Shown: positions 50,128 through 63,822, numbered from the stretch's first letter. The stretch: DNA of 64,000 bases from Pragia fontium DSM 5563 = ATCC 49100 (GCF_900112475.1 NZ_FOLW01000001.1:186001-250000); one strand, 5' to 3'. Translations and numbers: made by a program. The notes: generated from the letters alone by a model not told the origin.

Positions 50128-51276
50128 TTATTTAGCGGTAGAACGATAAGATTCAATCAGTTCGATAAAATGATCGAACAGCGGTGCCGCATCATGCGGG
50201 CCAGGGCTAGCTTCCGGGTGCCCTTGAAAACTGAATGCTGCTTTATCGGTGCGATGAATACCCTGTAAAGAGCCGTCAAACAATGATTTATGCGTAGGAC
50301 GTAGATTCGCTGGCAGCGTGGTTTCATCCACGGCGAAACCATGATTTTGTGCGGTGATCATCACACAGTTACCATCCAGGTCTTTCACCGGATGGTTACC
50401 GCCGTGGTGGCCAAACTTCATCTTGATGGTTTGTGCACCAGAGGCCAGCGCCAATAGTTGGTGCCCCAGACAGATACCGAACACCGGAATATTCGTGTCT
50501 AAAAGCTGTTTAATGGCCTGAATAGCATAGTCGCAAGGTGCCGGATCTCCCGGGCCGTTTGACAGAAAAACACCGTCAGGATTGAGCTTCAATACGTCTT
50601 CAGCCGGCGTCTGCGCCGGAACAACCGTTAAGCGACAGCCGCGATCCACCAGCATTCTTAAAATATTACGCTTCACTCCATAGTCATAGGCCACCACATG
50701 ATAAGGTAGCTCGCTATTATCGGTTACTGCGGGTAGATCACCCTCTAGTGTCCAGCTTCCCTGAGCCCAGTGATATGCTTCTTTTGTTGTGACTTCTTTT
50801 GCCAGATCCATTCCCTTTAAACCCGGGAAAGCGCGGGCTTTCTCCAGCGCCAGTTGGGCATCAACCACATCACCAACGATGATGCAGCCATTCTGAGCCC
50901 CCTTTTCGCGTAATAAACGGGTCAGCTTACGCGTATCGATATCAGCGATAGCGACAATATTATGACGTTTAAGGTATTCGGACAGTCCTTCCTGATTGCG
51001 GAAGTTGCTGGCAATTAACGGAAGATCGCGGATAACCAACCCCTGAGCGTGAACCATGGTGGATTCTTCGTCTGAAGTATTGGTGCCGACATTGCCGATA
51101 TGAGGGTAGGTAAGCGTTACGATTTGGCGGGAATAAGATGGGTCAGTGAGGATTTCTTGATAACCGGTCATTGAGGTATTAAAAACAACTTCCCCAATTG
51201 CCGTTCCGTTGGCCCCAATGGCCCGACCGTGAAATTGGGTTCCGTCTTCAAGAACCAGTAGCGCTGTCTTACTCAA
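50128..51276 (-). CDS. carA: Carbamoyl-phosphate synthase small subunit CarA, TTG start
   Basis: A 382-residue glutamine amidotransferase that feeds ammonia to CarB. The class I amidotransferase triad sits in [15 protein letters not shown] (Cys about 269) and the later His-Glu of [11 protein letters not shown]. The start codon is TTG at 51276; the in-frame triplet immediately after the strong site AGGAGGGCG supports it, and no in-frame ATG exists nearby upstream. A rare start in a key enzyme gene fits the known low-efficiency start of carA in relatives. Confidence 0.97.
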   Translation of the reverse strand: MSKTALLVLEDGTQFHGRAIGANGTAIGEVVFNTSMTGYQEILTDPSYSRQIVTLTYPHIGNVGTNTSDEESTMVHAQGLVIRDLPLIASNFRNQEGLSEYLKRHNIVAIADIDTRKLTRLLREKGAQNGCIIVGDVVDAQLALEKARAFPGLKGMDLAKEVTTKEAYHWAQGSWTLEGDLPAVTDNSELPYHVVAYDYGVKRNILRMLVDRGCRLTVVPAQTPAEDVLKLNPDGVFLSNGPGDPAPCDYAIQAIKQLLDTNIPVFGICLGHQLLALASGAQTIKMKFGHHGGNHPVKDLDGNCVMITAQNHGFAVDETTLPANLRPTHKSLFDGSLQGIHRTDKAAFSFQGHPEASPGPHDAAPLFDHFIELIESYRSTAK

Positions 51277-51287
51277 AACGCCCTCCT

Positions 51288-51322
51288 AGAATAAAAAGTC
51301 ACATTACATGCATATTAATTCA
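51288..51322 (-). promoter_or_regulatory. Tandem ARG boxes (ArgR operator) upstream of carAB
   Basis: Two 14-bp cores, AGAAT-AAAA-AGTCA (51288-51301) and TGCAT-ATTA-ATTCA (51309-51322), resemble the ArgR box TGAAT-N4-ATTCA and are exactly 21 bp apart, the two-box spacing of E. coli arg operators. They lie 12-46 bp upstream of carA, so repression by arginine is likely. The first box is the weaker match. Confidence 0.75.
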
Positions 51323-51699
51323 CAACTATACCTTGATAAAAAGCACAAAAAAAGTCTTATTGACATATTTTGGGCAAATTGGGCGCATTTTAATGATCGA
51401 ATAGTCCGTTGTCTATAAAAATACACATTTTTATTACAATTTTAACCATCCAGCATGAAAATTGAGACTTAACACCCAAAAAGACAAGTAAAACTCAATT
51501 AGAAAACGATTACTAAGAGACATAATAGAAATTTATGCTATATAGGGCAAAAAGGAGAGAGGTGGAGATGAAAATGAGACTAAAAGACAAAAAAAACGAT
51601 TAAAAACCAAAAAAACACCAATAAAATTCAAAAAATAAACCGAAGTAATTAAAACAAATAAATCCAACAACAAATTCATTTAAAATCAAATGAATAATT

Positions 51700-51744
51700 A
51701 AATAAAAATAAAGGCTAACTCAATTAGAAAATCAAGTTAACCTT
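51700..51744 (-). terminator. Probable terminator of dapB
   Basis: AAGGCTAACT (51711-51720) pairs with AGTTAACCTT (51735-51744) with one G-U pair. On the minus strand the stem is followed by TATTTTTATTT. It begins 18 bp after the dapB stop. Confidence 0.65.
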
Positions 51745-51761
51745 AAGATAACTAAAATTAA

Positions 51762-52622
<861 letters not shown>

Positions 52623-52813
52623 TTACGTATCAGGGTAGCGTTCACCTTCAATTCTGACAAATTTATTTACTTATAATCATTCATGATAAAACAGCAAAGC
52701 TAATCAAAATCCGCCAATGTATTTGCTACTGCAATATCTGTAACAATGCTCTGAACCAGACAGGAACAGATAAAAAGAGCAGTCGCTAAGATAGAGTTTT
52801 ATCACCAAAATAT

Positions 52814-52838
52814 AATGGGCCGAATAAATCGGCCCATT
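52814..52838 (-). terminator. Terminator downstream of ispH
   Basis: AATGGGCCGA / TCGGCCCATT, a perfect 10-bp stem with ATAAA loop, 30 bp after the ispH stop. On the minus strand the sequence ATATTTTGG follows, an imperfect U tract. Confidence 0.7.
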
Positions 52839-52868
52839 AAAAAGAATTGGATATAAGGTCGCTGAATA

Positions 52869-53813
52869 TCAGTCAATCTGCTTAACGCGTAATTCCTTGG
52901 GAACTTCGAACACAATGCTCTCTTCACGGCCATGCATTTCTACCGCAGGCAAGCCACCCAATGAAATTAAACGAGCGATCACCGCCTGAACCAGCACATC
53001 GGGAGCAGAAGCACCGGCTGTGACACCAACAGAGTTAAGACCTTTAACCCACTCTTCCTGAATATCTTCAGCAGTATCGATTAGATAAGCCGGCTTACCG
53101 ATTCGCTGCGCTAATTCAGCTAGCCGATTAGAGTTGGAGGAGTTTTTGGAACCAACCACTAATACTAAATCCGCTTCTAAAGCCAGATTACGTACGGCTT
53201 CCTGACGATTGGTAGTGGCATAGCAGATATCATCTTTGCGAGGGCCGATAATATCCGGGAAACGCTTACGCAGCGCATCAATAACATCGGAGGTATCATC
53301 AACGGATAAGGTTGTCTGAGTCATAAAGCACAGGTTTTTTTCATTCTTAACCTGTAGATCCCAGACGTCTTCCGGTGACTCGACCAGATACATACCGCCT
53401 TCCTGATTACTGTACTGCCCCATTGTCCCTTCAACTTCAGGATGTCCGGCATGACCGATCAGAATAGCCTCACGGCCTTTACGGCTGGCGCGAGCCACTT
53501 CCATATGCACTTTAGTCACTAGCGGGCAGGTTGCATCAAATACCGTTAGATCGCGGGCTTTAGCCTCGGCTCGAACCGCTTGTGAAACACCGTGAGCGGA
53601 GAAAATCAGTATCGCGCCATCCGGCACTTCCGTTAGCTGCTCAATAAATACTGCCCCACGCTCACGTAGGCTATCCACCACATAGCGGTTATGAACCACT
53701 TCATGACGCACATAAATTGGCGCACCATAAATTTCCAGCGCTCGCTCAACAATGCTGATGGCCCGGTCTACCCCGGCGCAAAAACCGCGTGGATTGGCCA
53801 ACAATATCTGCAT
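52869..53813 (-). CDS. ispH: 4-hydroxy-3-methylbut-2-enyl diphosphate reductase IspH
   Basis: A 314-residue iron-sulfur enzyme making IPP and DMAPP in the last step of the MEP isoprenoid pathway. The three cluster Cys lie in [23 protein letters not shown] and [10 protein letters not shown]. The frame opens at 53837, but ATG 53813 (GGAGAG upstream) matches the family start [14 protein letters not shown]. It lies directly behind lspA with a 73-bp gap. Confidence 0.98.
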   Translation of the reverse strand: MQILLANPRGFCAGVDRAISIVERALEIYGAPIYVRHEVVHNRYVVDSLRERGAVFIEQLTEVPDGAILIFSAHGVSQAVRAEAKARDLTVFDATCPLVTKVHMEVARASRKGREAILIGHAGHPEVEGTMGQYSNQEGGMYLVESPEDVWDLQVKNEKNLCFMTQTTLSVDDTSDVIDALRKRFPDIIGPRKDDICYATTNRQEAVRNLALEADLVLVVGSKNSSNSNRLAELAQRIGKPAYLIDTAEDIQEEWVKGLNSVGVTAGASAPDVLVQAVIARLISLGGLPAVEMHGREESIVFEVPKELRVKQID

Positions 53814-53886
53814 GTTTACTCTCCAAATGGTACTCATGTCTGTTCGGGCTCATGCCGAACAGACTGATAAAGCGTTTACGTGACGA

Positions 53887-54378
53887 TTAGGATTCAGGCT
53901 TCTCTTTCTTTTTCGAGAAGATAAAGCCTTCCAATACCACCATCACCGCACCGATACAAATAGCGCAATCAGCAACGTTGAAGGTTGGGTAGTGCCAGTC
54001 ACCAATGAAAAAATCAAAAAAGTCGACGACAAATCCATGATAAAGGCGATCGAACAGGTTACCCAATGCGCCACCAATAATTAACGCAAAAGCAATATTA
54101 CTCCATCTGTCCTTAGCCACAGTTCGATACATCATTACCATTAGCACAATGCTAATGGTAATTGCCACCGCGGCCAACGCCCAGCGCTGTCCCATAAAAG
54201 AGCTAAATGCCGCACCGTAATTTCGCGCATAGTAAAAATTAAAGAAAGGCAGTAAATCTACCGATTCACCCAATCTGAAATTCTTAATGACCCAAAACTT
54301 ACTCAGCAAATCAATAACCAGAACAACAACCGCTAGCCAAAGCCAGCGGAGTCCTGTCGAACCAATAGATTTACTCAT
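53887..54378 (-). CDS. lspA: Lipoprotein signal peptidase LspA
   Basis: A 163-residue aspartyl protease with four membrane helices that removes signal peptides of lipoproteins in the inner membrane. The catalytic Asp residues are in [17 protein letters not shown] and [14 protein letters not shown] 54378 matches MSQSICSTGLRW of E. coli LspA and overlaps the ileS stop (TGATG). Confidence 0.97.
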   Translation of the reverse strand: MSKSIGSTGLRWLWLAVVVLVIDLLSKFWVIKNFRLGESVDLLPFFNFYYARNYGAAFSSFMGQRWALAAVAITISIVLMVMMYRTVAKDRWSNIAFALIIGGALGNLFDRLYHGFVVDFFDFFIGDWHYPTFNVADCAICIGAVMVVLEGFIFSKKKEKPES

Positions 54379-57194
54379 CATGCAAACTTACGCTCTTCGC
54401 CATGACCGGCAACGTTAGTCACACAACGACCACAGAGTTCAGGGTGTTCGGCGTTCTGACCAACGTCCTGAGTATAATGCCAGCAGCGTGGACACTTAGT
54501 CCCCTGAGCCTTCGCCAGACCAATTTTCAGGCCTTTAATCATTTCGCTCTGCTGTGCTTCTGCACTAGCCTGAGCAATTGGCTCAACCTTGGCACCAGAC
54601 GTCAACAACACGAAACGCAACTCGTTTTGCAGCGCATTCAACTTATCGGAAAGTCCCTGATCGGCATACAGCGTAACAGCCGCTTCTAATGCACCGCCCA
54701 GTAGTTTGTCATTACGCGCCTGCTCCAACACCTTATTAACTTCACCGCGCACTTTCAGCAGTTCATCCCAATAGGCATCATTCATGCTTTCGCCTTCGGC
54801 CAGACCAAACAGCCCCTGATACCATTCTCCGGTAAACACGAACTGATCACGCTCTCCCGGTAAATAGTTCCAGATTTCATCGGCGGTAAACGACATCACC
54901 GGTGCCATCCAACGAACCAAAGCCTCGGCAATATGATAAAGCGCTGTCTGACAGCTGCGACGCGCCAGGCTATCGCCTTTAGCGGTGTATTGACGGTCTT
55001 TGATGATATCCAGATAGAAGGAACCCATCTCAACGGAGCAGAACTGCATCAGACGCTGGGTGACCAAATGGAAGTCATAGTTATCATAGCTGGCAGCAAT
55101 TTCGTTTTGCGCCGCTAAAGCACGACCTACCGCCCAACGATCCAGCAGCACCATCTCTTCCGGCTTCACCATATCCTTAAGCGGATCGAAACCGTTTAAG
55201 TTAGCCAGTAAGAAGCGAGCGGTGTTACGAATACGACGATAAGCATCGGCGGAACGCTTCAGAATTTCGTCAGATACCGCGATTTCACCGGTATAATCCG
55301 TTGAAGCCACCCACAAACGCAGGATGTCACCCCCCAGTTTGTTCATCACATCCTGAGGGCTGATGGTATTACCGATCGACTTAGACATCTTACGTCCTTG
55401 ACCATCAACGGTGAAACCGTGGGTCAGAACTTGACGATAAGGCGCTTTACCTTTCATCGCCGTTGAAATCATCAACGATGACATAAACCAGCCGCGATGC
55501 TGATCGGAACCTTCCAAATACATATCCGCGCTGTGACCGTGGAATTCAGGGCGTACATCAACCACTGAGGCATGAGTTGAACCCGAGTCAAACCACACAT
55601 CCAGCGTATCAGGCACTTTAACGTAGTCGGCAGCTTCTTCACCCAACACATCTTTAGGATCCAAATCCCACCATGCCTGAATACCGTGTTGCTCAACACG
55701 TTGCGCCACCTGCTCCATAATCTCTAATGCGCGAGGATGCAGCTCATCGGTATCTTTATGCACAAACAGAGACATTGGCATACCCCAGGTACGCTGACGG
55801 GAAATACACCAGTCAGGGCGATTCGCTACCATGGTCTCAATACGTGCCTGACCCCAGTCAGGGATCCAGCGAACATCTTTAATTTCTTCCAGCGATTTTT
55901 TACGCAGGCCATTTTGATCCATGCTGATAAACCACTGCGGTGTCGCACGGAAAATAATCGGTGACTTGTGACGCCAGCAGCACGGATAGCTATGCTGCAT
56001 TTTTTCCACATGCAATAAAGCACCGTGGTCACGTAAAATCTCGACAATCACGTCATTGGCTTTAAATACGTTTAAGCCATCAAGACCGGCACCGGTTCCC
56101 GGCAGATAGCAGCCGTCTGGGCCAACCGGGTTAGCCACTTCTAACTGATACTTCTGACCGATCACATAGTCATCAGGACCATGACCTGGCGCGGTGTGTA
56201 CTGCACCAGTACCGGCATCCAGAGTCACGTGCTCACCCAGAATAATCGGCACATCAAAATTCAGGAACGGATGTTTAAAACGCATCAGTTCAAGATCGCT
56301 ACCTTTGGCACTGCCCAATACGCTCCAGCTTTCAACGCCGGCACGCTTCATCACGCTATCAACCAAATCGGCAGCCAGAATCAGCGACTCATTGCCAACC
56401 TGAACTAATTGGTATTCAAATTCAGGATGCAAAGAAATCGCGCGGTTTGCTGGTAAAGTCCACGGAGTGGTGGTCCAGATAACTGAATAAACCGGCCCCT
56501 TGATATCACTCACGCCAAATTTGGCCGCTACCGCAGCCGGATCAACGGCCGCAAAGCGCACATCAATCGATGGTGACGTTTTATCGTAATATTCCACCTC
56601 GGCCTCAGCCAGAGAAGAACGACAGTCAATACACCAGTGAACCGGCTTAGCGCCTTTATGCAAATGACCGTTACCGATAATTTTTGCCAGAGAACGAATG
56701 ATATTGGCTTCAGTTTTAAACTCCATCGTCAGATAAGGATGATCCCAGTCACCCAATACCCCTAAACGGATAAAATCTTTTTTCTGACCTTCAACTTGCT
56801 CTGCCGCATAATCACGGCAAGCTTTGCGGAATTCCGCCGCACTGATTTTTTCGCCAGGTTTACCCACCAACTGCTCAACTTTCAGCTCAATCGGTAAACC
56901 ATGACAGTCCCAACCAGGAATATAAGGCGCATCGTAGCCAGCCAAGGTTTTTGACTTAATGATAATGTCTTTGAGAATTTTATTAACCGCATGACCAATG
57001 TGAAGGCTGCCGTTGGCATATGGAGGGCCATCGTGAAGAATAAAGGTTTTCTTCCCGGTTTTAGCCTGACGAATCGCACCGTAAAGATCGGATTCGTACC
57101 AATGTTTCAACATATCCGGTTCGCGCTTGGCTAAATCGCCACGCATCGGAAACCCGGTTTCCGGCAAGTTCAACGTATTCTTATAGTCAGTCAT
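54378..57194 (-). CDS. ileS: Isoleucyl-tRNA synthetase IleS
   Basis: A 938-residue class I aminoacyl-tRNA synthetase. The HIGH motif is in [13 protein letters not shown] (about 58-70), the KMSKS motif in [12 protein letters not shown] (about 601-612), and a C-terminal zinc-binding segment [10 protein letters not shown]...LCGRC ends the protein. The long editing (CP1) domain lies between. Length equals E. coli IleS (938). Operon order ribF-ileS-lspA is conserved. Confidence 0.99.
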   Translation of the reverse strand: MTDYKNTLNLPETGFPMRGDLAKREPDMLKHWYESDLYGAIRQAKTGKKTFILHDGPPYANGSLHIGHAVNKILKDIIIKSKTLAGYDAPYIPGWDCHGLPIELKVEQLVGKPGEKISAAEFRKACRDYAAEQVEGQKKDFIRLGVLGDWDHPYLTMEFKTEANIIRSLAKIIGNGHLHKGAKPVHWCIDCRSSLAEAEVEYYDKTSPSIDVRFAAVDPAAVAAKFGVSDIKGPVYSVIWTTTPWTLPANRAISLHPEFEYQLVQVGNESLILAADLVDSVMKRAGVESWSVLGSAKGSDLELMRFKHPFLNFDVPIILGEHVTLDAGTGAVHTAPGHGPDDYVIGQKYQLEVANPVGPDGCYLPGTGAGLDGLNVFKANDVIVEILRDHGALLHVEKMQHSYPCCWRHKSPIIFRATPQWFISMDQNGLRKKSLEEIKDVRWIPDWGQARIETMVANRPDWCISRQRTWGMPMSLFVHKDTDELHPRALEIMEQVAQRVEQHGIQAWWDLDPKDVLGEEAADYVKVPDTLDVWFDSGSTHASVVDVRPEFHGHSADMYLEGSDQHRGWFMSSLMISTAMKGKAPYRQVLTHGFTVDGQGRKMSKSIGNTISPQDVMNKLGGDILRLWVASTDYTGEIAVSDEILKRSADAYRRIRNTARFLLANLNGFDPLKDMVKPEEMVLLDRWAVGRALAAQNEIAASYDNYDFHLVTQRLMQFCSVEMGSFYLDIIKDRQYTAKGDSLARRSCQTALYHIAEALVRWMAPVMSFTADEIWNYLPGERDQFVFTGEWYQGLFGLAEGESMNDAYWDELLKVRGEVNKVLEQARNDKLLGGALEAAVTLYADQGLSDKLNALQNELRFVLLTSGAKVEPIAQASAEAQQSEMIKGLKIGLAKAQGTKCPRCWHYTQDVGQNAEHPELCGRCVTNVAGHGEERKFA

Positions 57195-57225
57195 TCGATT
57201 CTCTGTTCCATATCTCGGCTAGAAA

Positions 57226-58164
57226 TTAAGTTCGTACCGTTTGTCCAAAATATTGGCGGGCGGACACGACATCATTTTCAATCTGCTGTTTTAAAGCGTC
57301 CAGCGATGTAAAACGCTGCTCACTACGTATTTTTTTTCTAATTACTACATCAATATGGCGACCATACAGGTCCATATCAACGTCTAATAAATGCACTTCA
57401 AGCTGTTGGCGAACCCCTGAAACCGTTGGGCGAGTTCCAATATTGGCTACGCCGGGCAATGGTTTATCGTTCAGTCCCAACACTTCAACGGCGTAAACCC
57501 CTTTAACCGGAGTCACTAAACGTTTCATCGGTATATTCGCCGTTGGAAAACCAATGGTTCGTCCCAACGCATCGCCATGAACGACGCGTCCACAAATACT
57601 GTATGGACGCCCCAATAAAGACTCGACCAATGTGAGTTCATCGTCGTGCAGAGCACGGCGAATCATAGTGCTGCTGATGCGTTTACCTGATTCACAGAAA
57701 CTCTCGCTATCAGCAACGGAAAAACCATATTTTTCGCCGGCTTTTTGCAGCAGTGAAAAATCCCCCTGCCGCTTAGCGCCAAAGCGAAAGTCATCGCCGA
57801 CCATCAAAAACTTAACACCCAACAAATCAACCAGCAACTGAGAAATAAAATCTTCTGCGCTGTTGGCCGCAAAATCAGCGTCAAAATTAACGCACAGCAG
57901 ATAATCAATACCCGCCTGCGCCAGATATCTACATTTATCACGCAACCGGGTCAACCGCGCCGGCGCCTGCTCTGGTGCAAATAGCTCTAAAGGCTGAGGT
58001 TCAAAAATCATCACCATGGTAGGAAGCCCCAATCGCTTTCCTTCCCGTTTCAACTGACGTAGCAGCGCCTGATGACCAAGATGAACTCCATCAAAGTTAC
58101 CGATTGTCAAAACGCATCCGTGATGACGAGGTCGGATATTGTGTATGCCGCGAATCAGCTCCAT
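57226..58164 (-). CDS. ribF: Bifunctional riboflavin kinase / FAD synthetase RibF
   Basis: A 312-residue enzyme that phosphorylates riboflavin to FMN and then adenylates it to FAD. The N-terminal nucleotidyltransferase domain has GNFDGVHLGHQALL, and the C-terminal kinase domain contains GRVVHGDALGRTIGFPTANI. It is 31 bp upstream of ileS in the same operon. Confidence 0.98.
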   Translation of the reverse strand: MELIRGIHNIRPRHHGCVLTIGNFDGVHLGHQALLRQLKREGKRLGLPTMVMIFEPQPLELFAPEQAPARLTRLRDKCRYLAQAGIDYLLCVNFDADFAANSAEDFISQLLVDLLGVKFLMVGDDFRFGAKRQGDFSLLQKAGEKYGFSVADSESFCESGKRISSTMIRRALHDDELTLVESLLGRPYSICGRVVHGDALGRTIGFPTANIPMKRLVTPVKGVYAVEVLGLNDKPLPGVANIGTRPTVSGVRQQLEVHLLDVDMDLYGRHIDVVIRKKIRSEQRFTSLDALKQQIENDVVSARQYFGQTVRT

Positions 58165-58550
58165 AACTCAGCTCTGGGATCTGTACTAGTGGAAGTCGCC
58201 GATTATAGCAACTGCGGCGGCTAAGGTTAACCAGCGATTACAAGATAAGCGAAAATCTTCCACTATTTTCTGATTCTCAGGCAAATTTGTTATGAATATT
58301 GCCGCTCAATAAGTGGTAACATAGCCCTCTTCAACGGATGCATTAAAGAAAACGCGTTAATTACTGTATTCCGTCAGGCAAAGCTGTTAGAATTCTGCGC
58401 CATCGATAACCGCGGTGTCGTCGCTTCTTTTTTGTAAAAAAATGGGAAATGGCGGCGCTAATTTGCACAAATCCGTTGACAAAAGAAGGTCGAAAGGGCA
58501 TATTCCTTCGCCTTTAGAATGTCCTCAAGAAACTATTTGGGAGTTGGACC
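58165..58550. other. Divergent promoter region between ribF and rpsT
   Basis: No gene in about 385 bp. It contains the rpsT promoter described separately and must hold the ribF promoter on the minus strand, which I could not assign. Confidence 0.5.
58476..58504 (+). promoter_or_regulatory. Sigma-70 promoter of rpsT
   Basis: TTGACA (58476-58481) is a perfect -35, with a 17-bp spacer to CATATT (58499-58504) as -10. It is 47 bp upstream of the rpsT start codon, agreeing with the proximal rpsT promoter of E. coli. Confidence 0.8.
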
Positions 58551-58814
58551 TTGGCTAATATCAAATCAGCTAAGAAACGCGCCATCCAGTCAGAAAAGCG
58601 CCGTAAGCATAATGCAAGCCGTCGCTCTATGATGCGTACCTTCATCAAGAAAGTACAAATGGCGATTGCAGCAGGTGACAAACCAGCCGCGCAAGCAGCA
58701 TTTAATGACATGCAACCTATTGTTGACCGTCAGGCAGCAAAAGGCTTAATTCATAAGAATAAAGCTGCGCGTCATAAGTCAAACCTGGTTGCACAAATCA
58801 ACGCTATGCAGTAA
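58551..58814 (+). CDS. rpsT: 30S ribosomal protein S20, TTG start
   Basis: An 87-residue basic protein ([20 protein letters not shown]) of the small subunit. It starts with TTG, behind TTGGGAGTTGG, as in E. coli, where the UUG start is part of S20 autoregulation. The gene stands alone and is followed by a strong terminator. Confidence 0.99.
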   Translation: MANIKSAKKRAIQSEKRRKHNASRRSMMRTFIKKVQMAIAAGDKPAAQAAFNDMQPIVDRQAAKGLIHKNKAARHKSNLVAQINAMQ

Positions 58815-58830
58815 TCGTTGAGCGTTTCTA

Positions 58831-58858
58831 AAAAAAACCGGCTATGCCGGTTTTTTTT
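58831..58858 (+). terminator. Rho-independent terminator of rpsT
   Basis: AAAAACCGGC / GCCGGTTTTT with loop TAT, followed by eight T residues; 17 bp after the rpsT stop. Confidence 0.95.
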
Positions 58859-58905
58859 ATGCCTGCGATTTAGAACCTGTTTAGATATCAATTCCCTGCC
58901 ACAAT

Positions 58906-58942
58906 AAAAAACGCCTGACTAACCTTCACGTTAACCAGACGT
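58906..58942 (-). terminator. Rho-independent terminator of nhaA
   Basis: On the minus strand ACGTCTGGTTAAC pairs with GTTAGTCAGGCGT through 13 positions including three G-U pairs, loop GTGAAG, followed by six T residues. It lies 34 bp after the nhaA stop. Confidence 0.8.
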
Positions 58943-58975
58943 ATTGATGATACTTTTCGTTAAAACTTCGTGCTG

Positions 58976-60160
58976 TTACGCATCTTCTTCAACGATTCGG
59001 CGATTGCCTAACGATAGCTTTAACAAGAAGTAGCCCAAAATAGCCGCTACTGTTGAACCGATCAAAATACCTAAGCGCGAGTAGGTAATATATTCATCCG
59101 ACAACCCTTCAAACGCCAATGACGAAATAAATATCGACATGGTAAAACCAATACCACACAACACCGACACAGAAAAAATATGTTTCAGGTTGATAGATTC
59201 AGGCATACGAACCAAACCTGCTTTTAGCGCTAACCAGCAAAAACCGAAAATACCAATAGGTTTACCCACCACCAGACCCAGCATGATACCCAGCGGCAAT
59301 ATACCGCCCAGAGAGCTCAGCGTAACGCCGGTCAGAGCAACCCCTGCATTAGCAAAAGCAAACACCGGTAAAATAAAGTAGGTCACCCAGGGATGCAGTT
59401 GATGGATCAAACTATCCAGCGGTTTACTCTTTTCTGCTCCGTTTAATGGAATAAAGAACCCGGTAATCACTCCAGCCAGCGTTGCATGTATGCCAGACTT
59501 GAGCATAAATACCCATAGCACGGCACCAACGATGATATAAGCCAGTTTATTACCCACCCCACGCCAGTTCATCACTGCCATAACCACAATGGTCAGAGCG
59601 GCTCCTGCCAGCGCTACCATAGACAGCTCTTTGGTGTAAAACAGAGCGATAATAATAATGGCGCCTAAATCATCAATAATAGCTAACGCCATCAAGAAAG
59701 CTTTCAGGCTGGTCGGTACTCTGCTACCCAGCAATGCCATCACACCAAGGGCAAAAGCAATATCGGTCGCGGCCGGAATCGCCCATCCGGTACGAGTCAC
59801 CTGATCATTGAAATTAAACATCAGGTAAACCGCAGCGGGTAAAATCATCCCACCGACGGCGGCAACTACAGGAAATAACGCCTTATCCTTTCCGGCCAGA
59901 GAGCCTTCTATTAGCTCTTTTTTAACCTCAAGCCCAATCACCAAGAAAAAAATCGCCATTAGGCCATCATTAATCCAATGGGCCAGCGAATTACTTAAAT
60001 CCAGAGAAGCAAATTGAATCACCACCGGAAGATGCAAAAATCCTTCATAGGCGGTCTGTAAAGGCGAGTTAGCCATTCCCATGGCAATAAGTGCGGCAAT
60101 GATTAATAAAATACCGCCCGAGGCTTCTAATTTAAGAAATTGGCGTAGATAGTGAGTCAT
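58976..60160 (-). CDS. nhaA: Na+/H+ antiporter NhaA
   Basis: A 394-residue inner-membrane antiporter with about twelve helices that expels Na+ and Li+ in exchange for protons. The ion-binding Asp pair is in [37 protein letters not shown] and [16 protein letters not shown] are other family blocks. The frame opens at 60226, but ATG 60160 matches the E. coli start (388 residues). No nhaR regulator gene follows it. Confidence 0.97.
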   Translation of the reverse strand: MTHYLRQFLKLEASGGILLIIAALIAMGMANSPLQTAYEGFLHLPVVIQFASLDLSNSLAHWINDGLMAIFFLVIGLEVKKELIEGSLAGKDKALFPVVAAVGGMILPAAVYLMFNFNDQVTRTGWAIPAATDIAFALGVMALLGSRVPTSLKAFLMALAIIDDLGAIIIIALFYTKELSMVALAGAALTIVVMAVMNWRGVGNKLAYIIVGAVLWVFMLKSGIHATLAGVITGFFIPLNGAEKSKPLDSLIHQLHPWVTYFILPVFAFANAGVALTGVTLSSLGGILPLGIMLGLVVGKPIGIFGFCWLALKAGLVRMPESINLKHIFSVSVLCGIGFTMSIFISSLAFEGLSDEYITYSRLGILIGSTVAAILGYFLLKLSLGNRRIVEEDA

Positions 60161-60515
60161 AGTGATTACGGCTCCTTCAATACCTGAGATCAGGTACATG
60201 ACTGTTATTGTTTGATATAGAATCACGCAATAATACTATAAAATCTCAGTTAATTTATTAAAGTAAAGTAAAAAACTAAAAACCAAGTAAAACTCAGCAG
60301 TAAATCGCCAATAGACAGCGTGAATTCATGAACGAAATTTAAATTTTTTCTTAATAATCAATTAGTCATTTCAATAACATCAAAAAACACCCAACCAAAT
60401 AAAAAACGCCCTACAACTATAGAATAGCATTTGTTATCTATTGCGATCGCCAAGACAAAAAAATACCCAATCATTGATTGGGTATTTTTCAGTATATTGC
60501 GATTGCGTCTGGTCG
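60161..60515. other. Intergenic region between nhaA and dnaJ
   Basis: No gene in about 350 bp of AT-rich DNA. Contains the dnaJ terminator and, on the minus strand, the presumed nhaA promoter, which I cannot place. Confidence 0.5.
60457..60489 (-). terminator. Rho-independent terminator of dnaKJ
   Basis: AAAATACCCAATC / GATTGGGTATTTT forms a 13-bp stem, with A and T runs on both sides, so it can stop transcription from either strand. It ends 26 bp from the dnaJ stop. Confidence 0.9.
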
Positions 60516-61646
60516 TTAGCCTTTCAGGTCATCAAAGAATTTCTTCACGCCGTCCAGAAAGGATTTAGAACGCGGGCTATTCTTCGCGCCTTTATCTCCA
60601 CCGAGAGATTCCTCAAGCTCACGCAGCAACTGTTTTTGCTTGTCGTTTAGCTTAACTGGGGTCTCAACCACTACACGGCATAGCAGATCGCCTTGGCTTC
60701 CACCACGCACCGACTTCACACCTTTACCGCGCATACGGAATAGTTTGCCAGTTTGGGTCTCCGCAGGGACTTTCAGGTTAACCCGACCATCTAAGGTTGG
60801 GACTTCAATTTCGCCACCTAACGCCGCCATAGCAAAGTTAATCGGTACTTCACAGTAAAGATTATTGCCATCGCGTTCAAAAATTGGGTGCTGTTTAACC
60901 TGAACCTGAACGTATAAATCGCCCGCTGGTGCGCCGTTCTCACCCGCTTCACCTTCGCCGGATAAACGTACACGATCGCCCGTATCAACTCCGGCAGGAA
61001 TTTTAACCGATAGCGTTTTGGTCTTCTCTACCCGACCCTGACCATGACATTTGGTGCATGGATCTTTAATGATTTTGCCGCGTCCATGACAGGTAGGACA
61101 GGTTTGTTGAACCGCAAAGAACCCTTGGCGCATCTGCACTTGACCAGCACCATGACAGGTCGAACAGGTGGTTGAGGACGTTCCTGCCTTGGCACCGCTG
61201 CCATGACATACATCACACTCAGCCAGTGTCGGAATACGGATCTCTTTGGTTACGCCTCGGACAGCCTCTTCTAGCGTTAGCGCCATATTATATTGCAGGT
61301 CAGACCCTCTGCTTGCGCGCTGACGTCGACCGCCGAAAATGTCACCAAACACATCACCAAAGATATCGTTGAAATCACCGCCGCCGCCGCCGAAACCTCC
61401 GCCGCCACCCATGCCGCCTTGTTCAAAGGCTGCGTGACCATATTGGTCATAGGCTGCTTTTTTATTCGCATCGGTCAGAATTTCATAGGCTTCTTTGATT
61501 TCCTTGAATTTCTCTTCAGACTCTTTATCACCCTGATTTCTATCCGGGTGATGTTTCATCGCTAAACGCTTATACGCTTTTTTAATTTCACGCTCATCCG
61601 CGTCACGGCTTACGCCTAAAATTTCGTAATAGTCTTTCTTCGCCAT
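60516..61646 (-). CDS. dnaJ: Chaperone protein DnaJ (Hsp40)
   Basis: A 376-residue co-chaperone. The J-domain (1-70) has HPD in MKHHPDRN, a Gly/Phe-rich region (about 76-105) follows, then four CxxCxGxG zinc motifs (about 144-205, [37 protein letters not shown]) and a C-terminal substrate-binding region. It stimulates DnaK ATPase. It lies 116 bp after dnaK with an inverted repeat between. Confidence 0.99.
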   Translation of the reverse strand: MAKKDYYEILGVSRDADEREIKKAYKRLAMKHHPDRNQGDKESEEKFKEIKEAYEILTDANKKAAYDQYGHAAFEQGGMGGGGGFGGGGGDFNDIFGDVFGDIFGGRRQRASRGSDLQYNMALTLEEAVRGVTKEIRIPTLAECDVCHGSGAKAGTSSTTCSTCHGAGQVQMRQGFFAVQQTCPTCHGRGKIIKDPCTKCHGQGRVEKTKTLSVKIPAGVDTGDRVRLSGEGEAGENGAPAGDLYVQVQVKQHPIFERDGNNLYCEVPINFAMAALGGEIEVPTLDGRVNLKVPAETQTGKLFRMRGKGVKSVRGGSQGDLLCRVVVETPVKLNDKQKQLLRELEESLGGDKGAKNSPRSKSFLDGVKKFFDDLKG

Positions 61647-61673
61647 CTGTGGACTTTACCCTATATATGCGTA

Positions 61674-61703
61674 CACGGGCGTAGAGTTTCCTCAACGCCC
61701 GTG
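61674..61703 (-). other. Hairpin between dnaK and dnaJ
   Basis: CACGGGCGT / ACGCCCGTG, a perfect 9-bp stem with a 12-nt loop. It has no U tract, so it is likely a partial attenuator or processing site that keeps DnaJ output below DnaK. Confidence 0.55.
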
Positions 61704-61762
61704 CCAAGTTCCGTTAACAATACCATATTTTCAGTATCATTACCGTGCCCGCTCAAGGGCGA

Positions 61763-63673
<1,911 letters not shown>

Positions 63674-63718
63674 CAGATGTTCTCCCCTTAAAAACTATAT
63701 TCGTTCACATACTCACCT

Positions 63719-63746
63719 ATATGGGGATGTAAAATAACTTTTCAAC
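63719..63746 (-). promoter_or_regulatory. Sigma-32 promoter P2 of dnaKJ
   Basis: On the minus strand GTTGAAA, then CCCCATAT, 13 bp after TTGAAA, matches the heat-shock consensus CTTGAAA-N11-16-CCCCATNT. It corresponds to the proximal heat-shock promoter of E. coli dnaK, which also has GTTGAAA. Confidence 0.88.
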
Positions 63747-63794
63747 TGCTGTTTTAAGTTATACATCCATAGGCCTGTTTTACCGTTGTACATA

Positions 63795-63822
63795 AGATGG
63801 GGGCGGCAAGTCTGGCATCAAG
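63795..63822 (-). promoter_or_regulatory. Sigma-32 promoter P1 of dnaKJ
   Basis: On the minus strand CTTGATG, then CCCCATCT, 13 bp after TTGATG, is a second heat-shock element, matching the distal promoter of E. coli dnaK (CTTGATG...CCCCATTT). Confidence 0.85.

Larger units (their letters stand above)
51277..51761. other. AT-rich intergenic region between carA and dapB
   Basis: Besides the ARG boxes and the dapB terminator there is no established gene in 485 bp. A tiny 11-codon frame with a strong ribosome site (51568-51603, plus strand) is noted in the findings. Confidence 0.5.

Noticed and set aside
49660-50268. 202-codon frame on the plus strand
   Set aside because: Lies antisense to carB and carA, whose products are certain; codon shadow.
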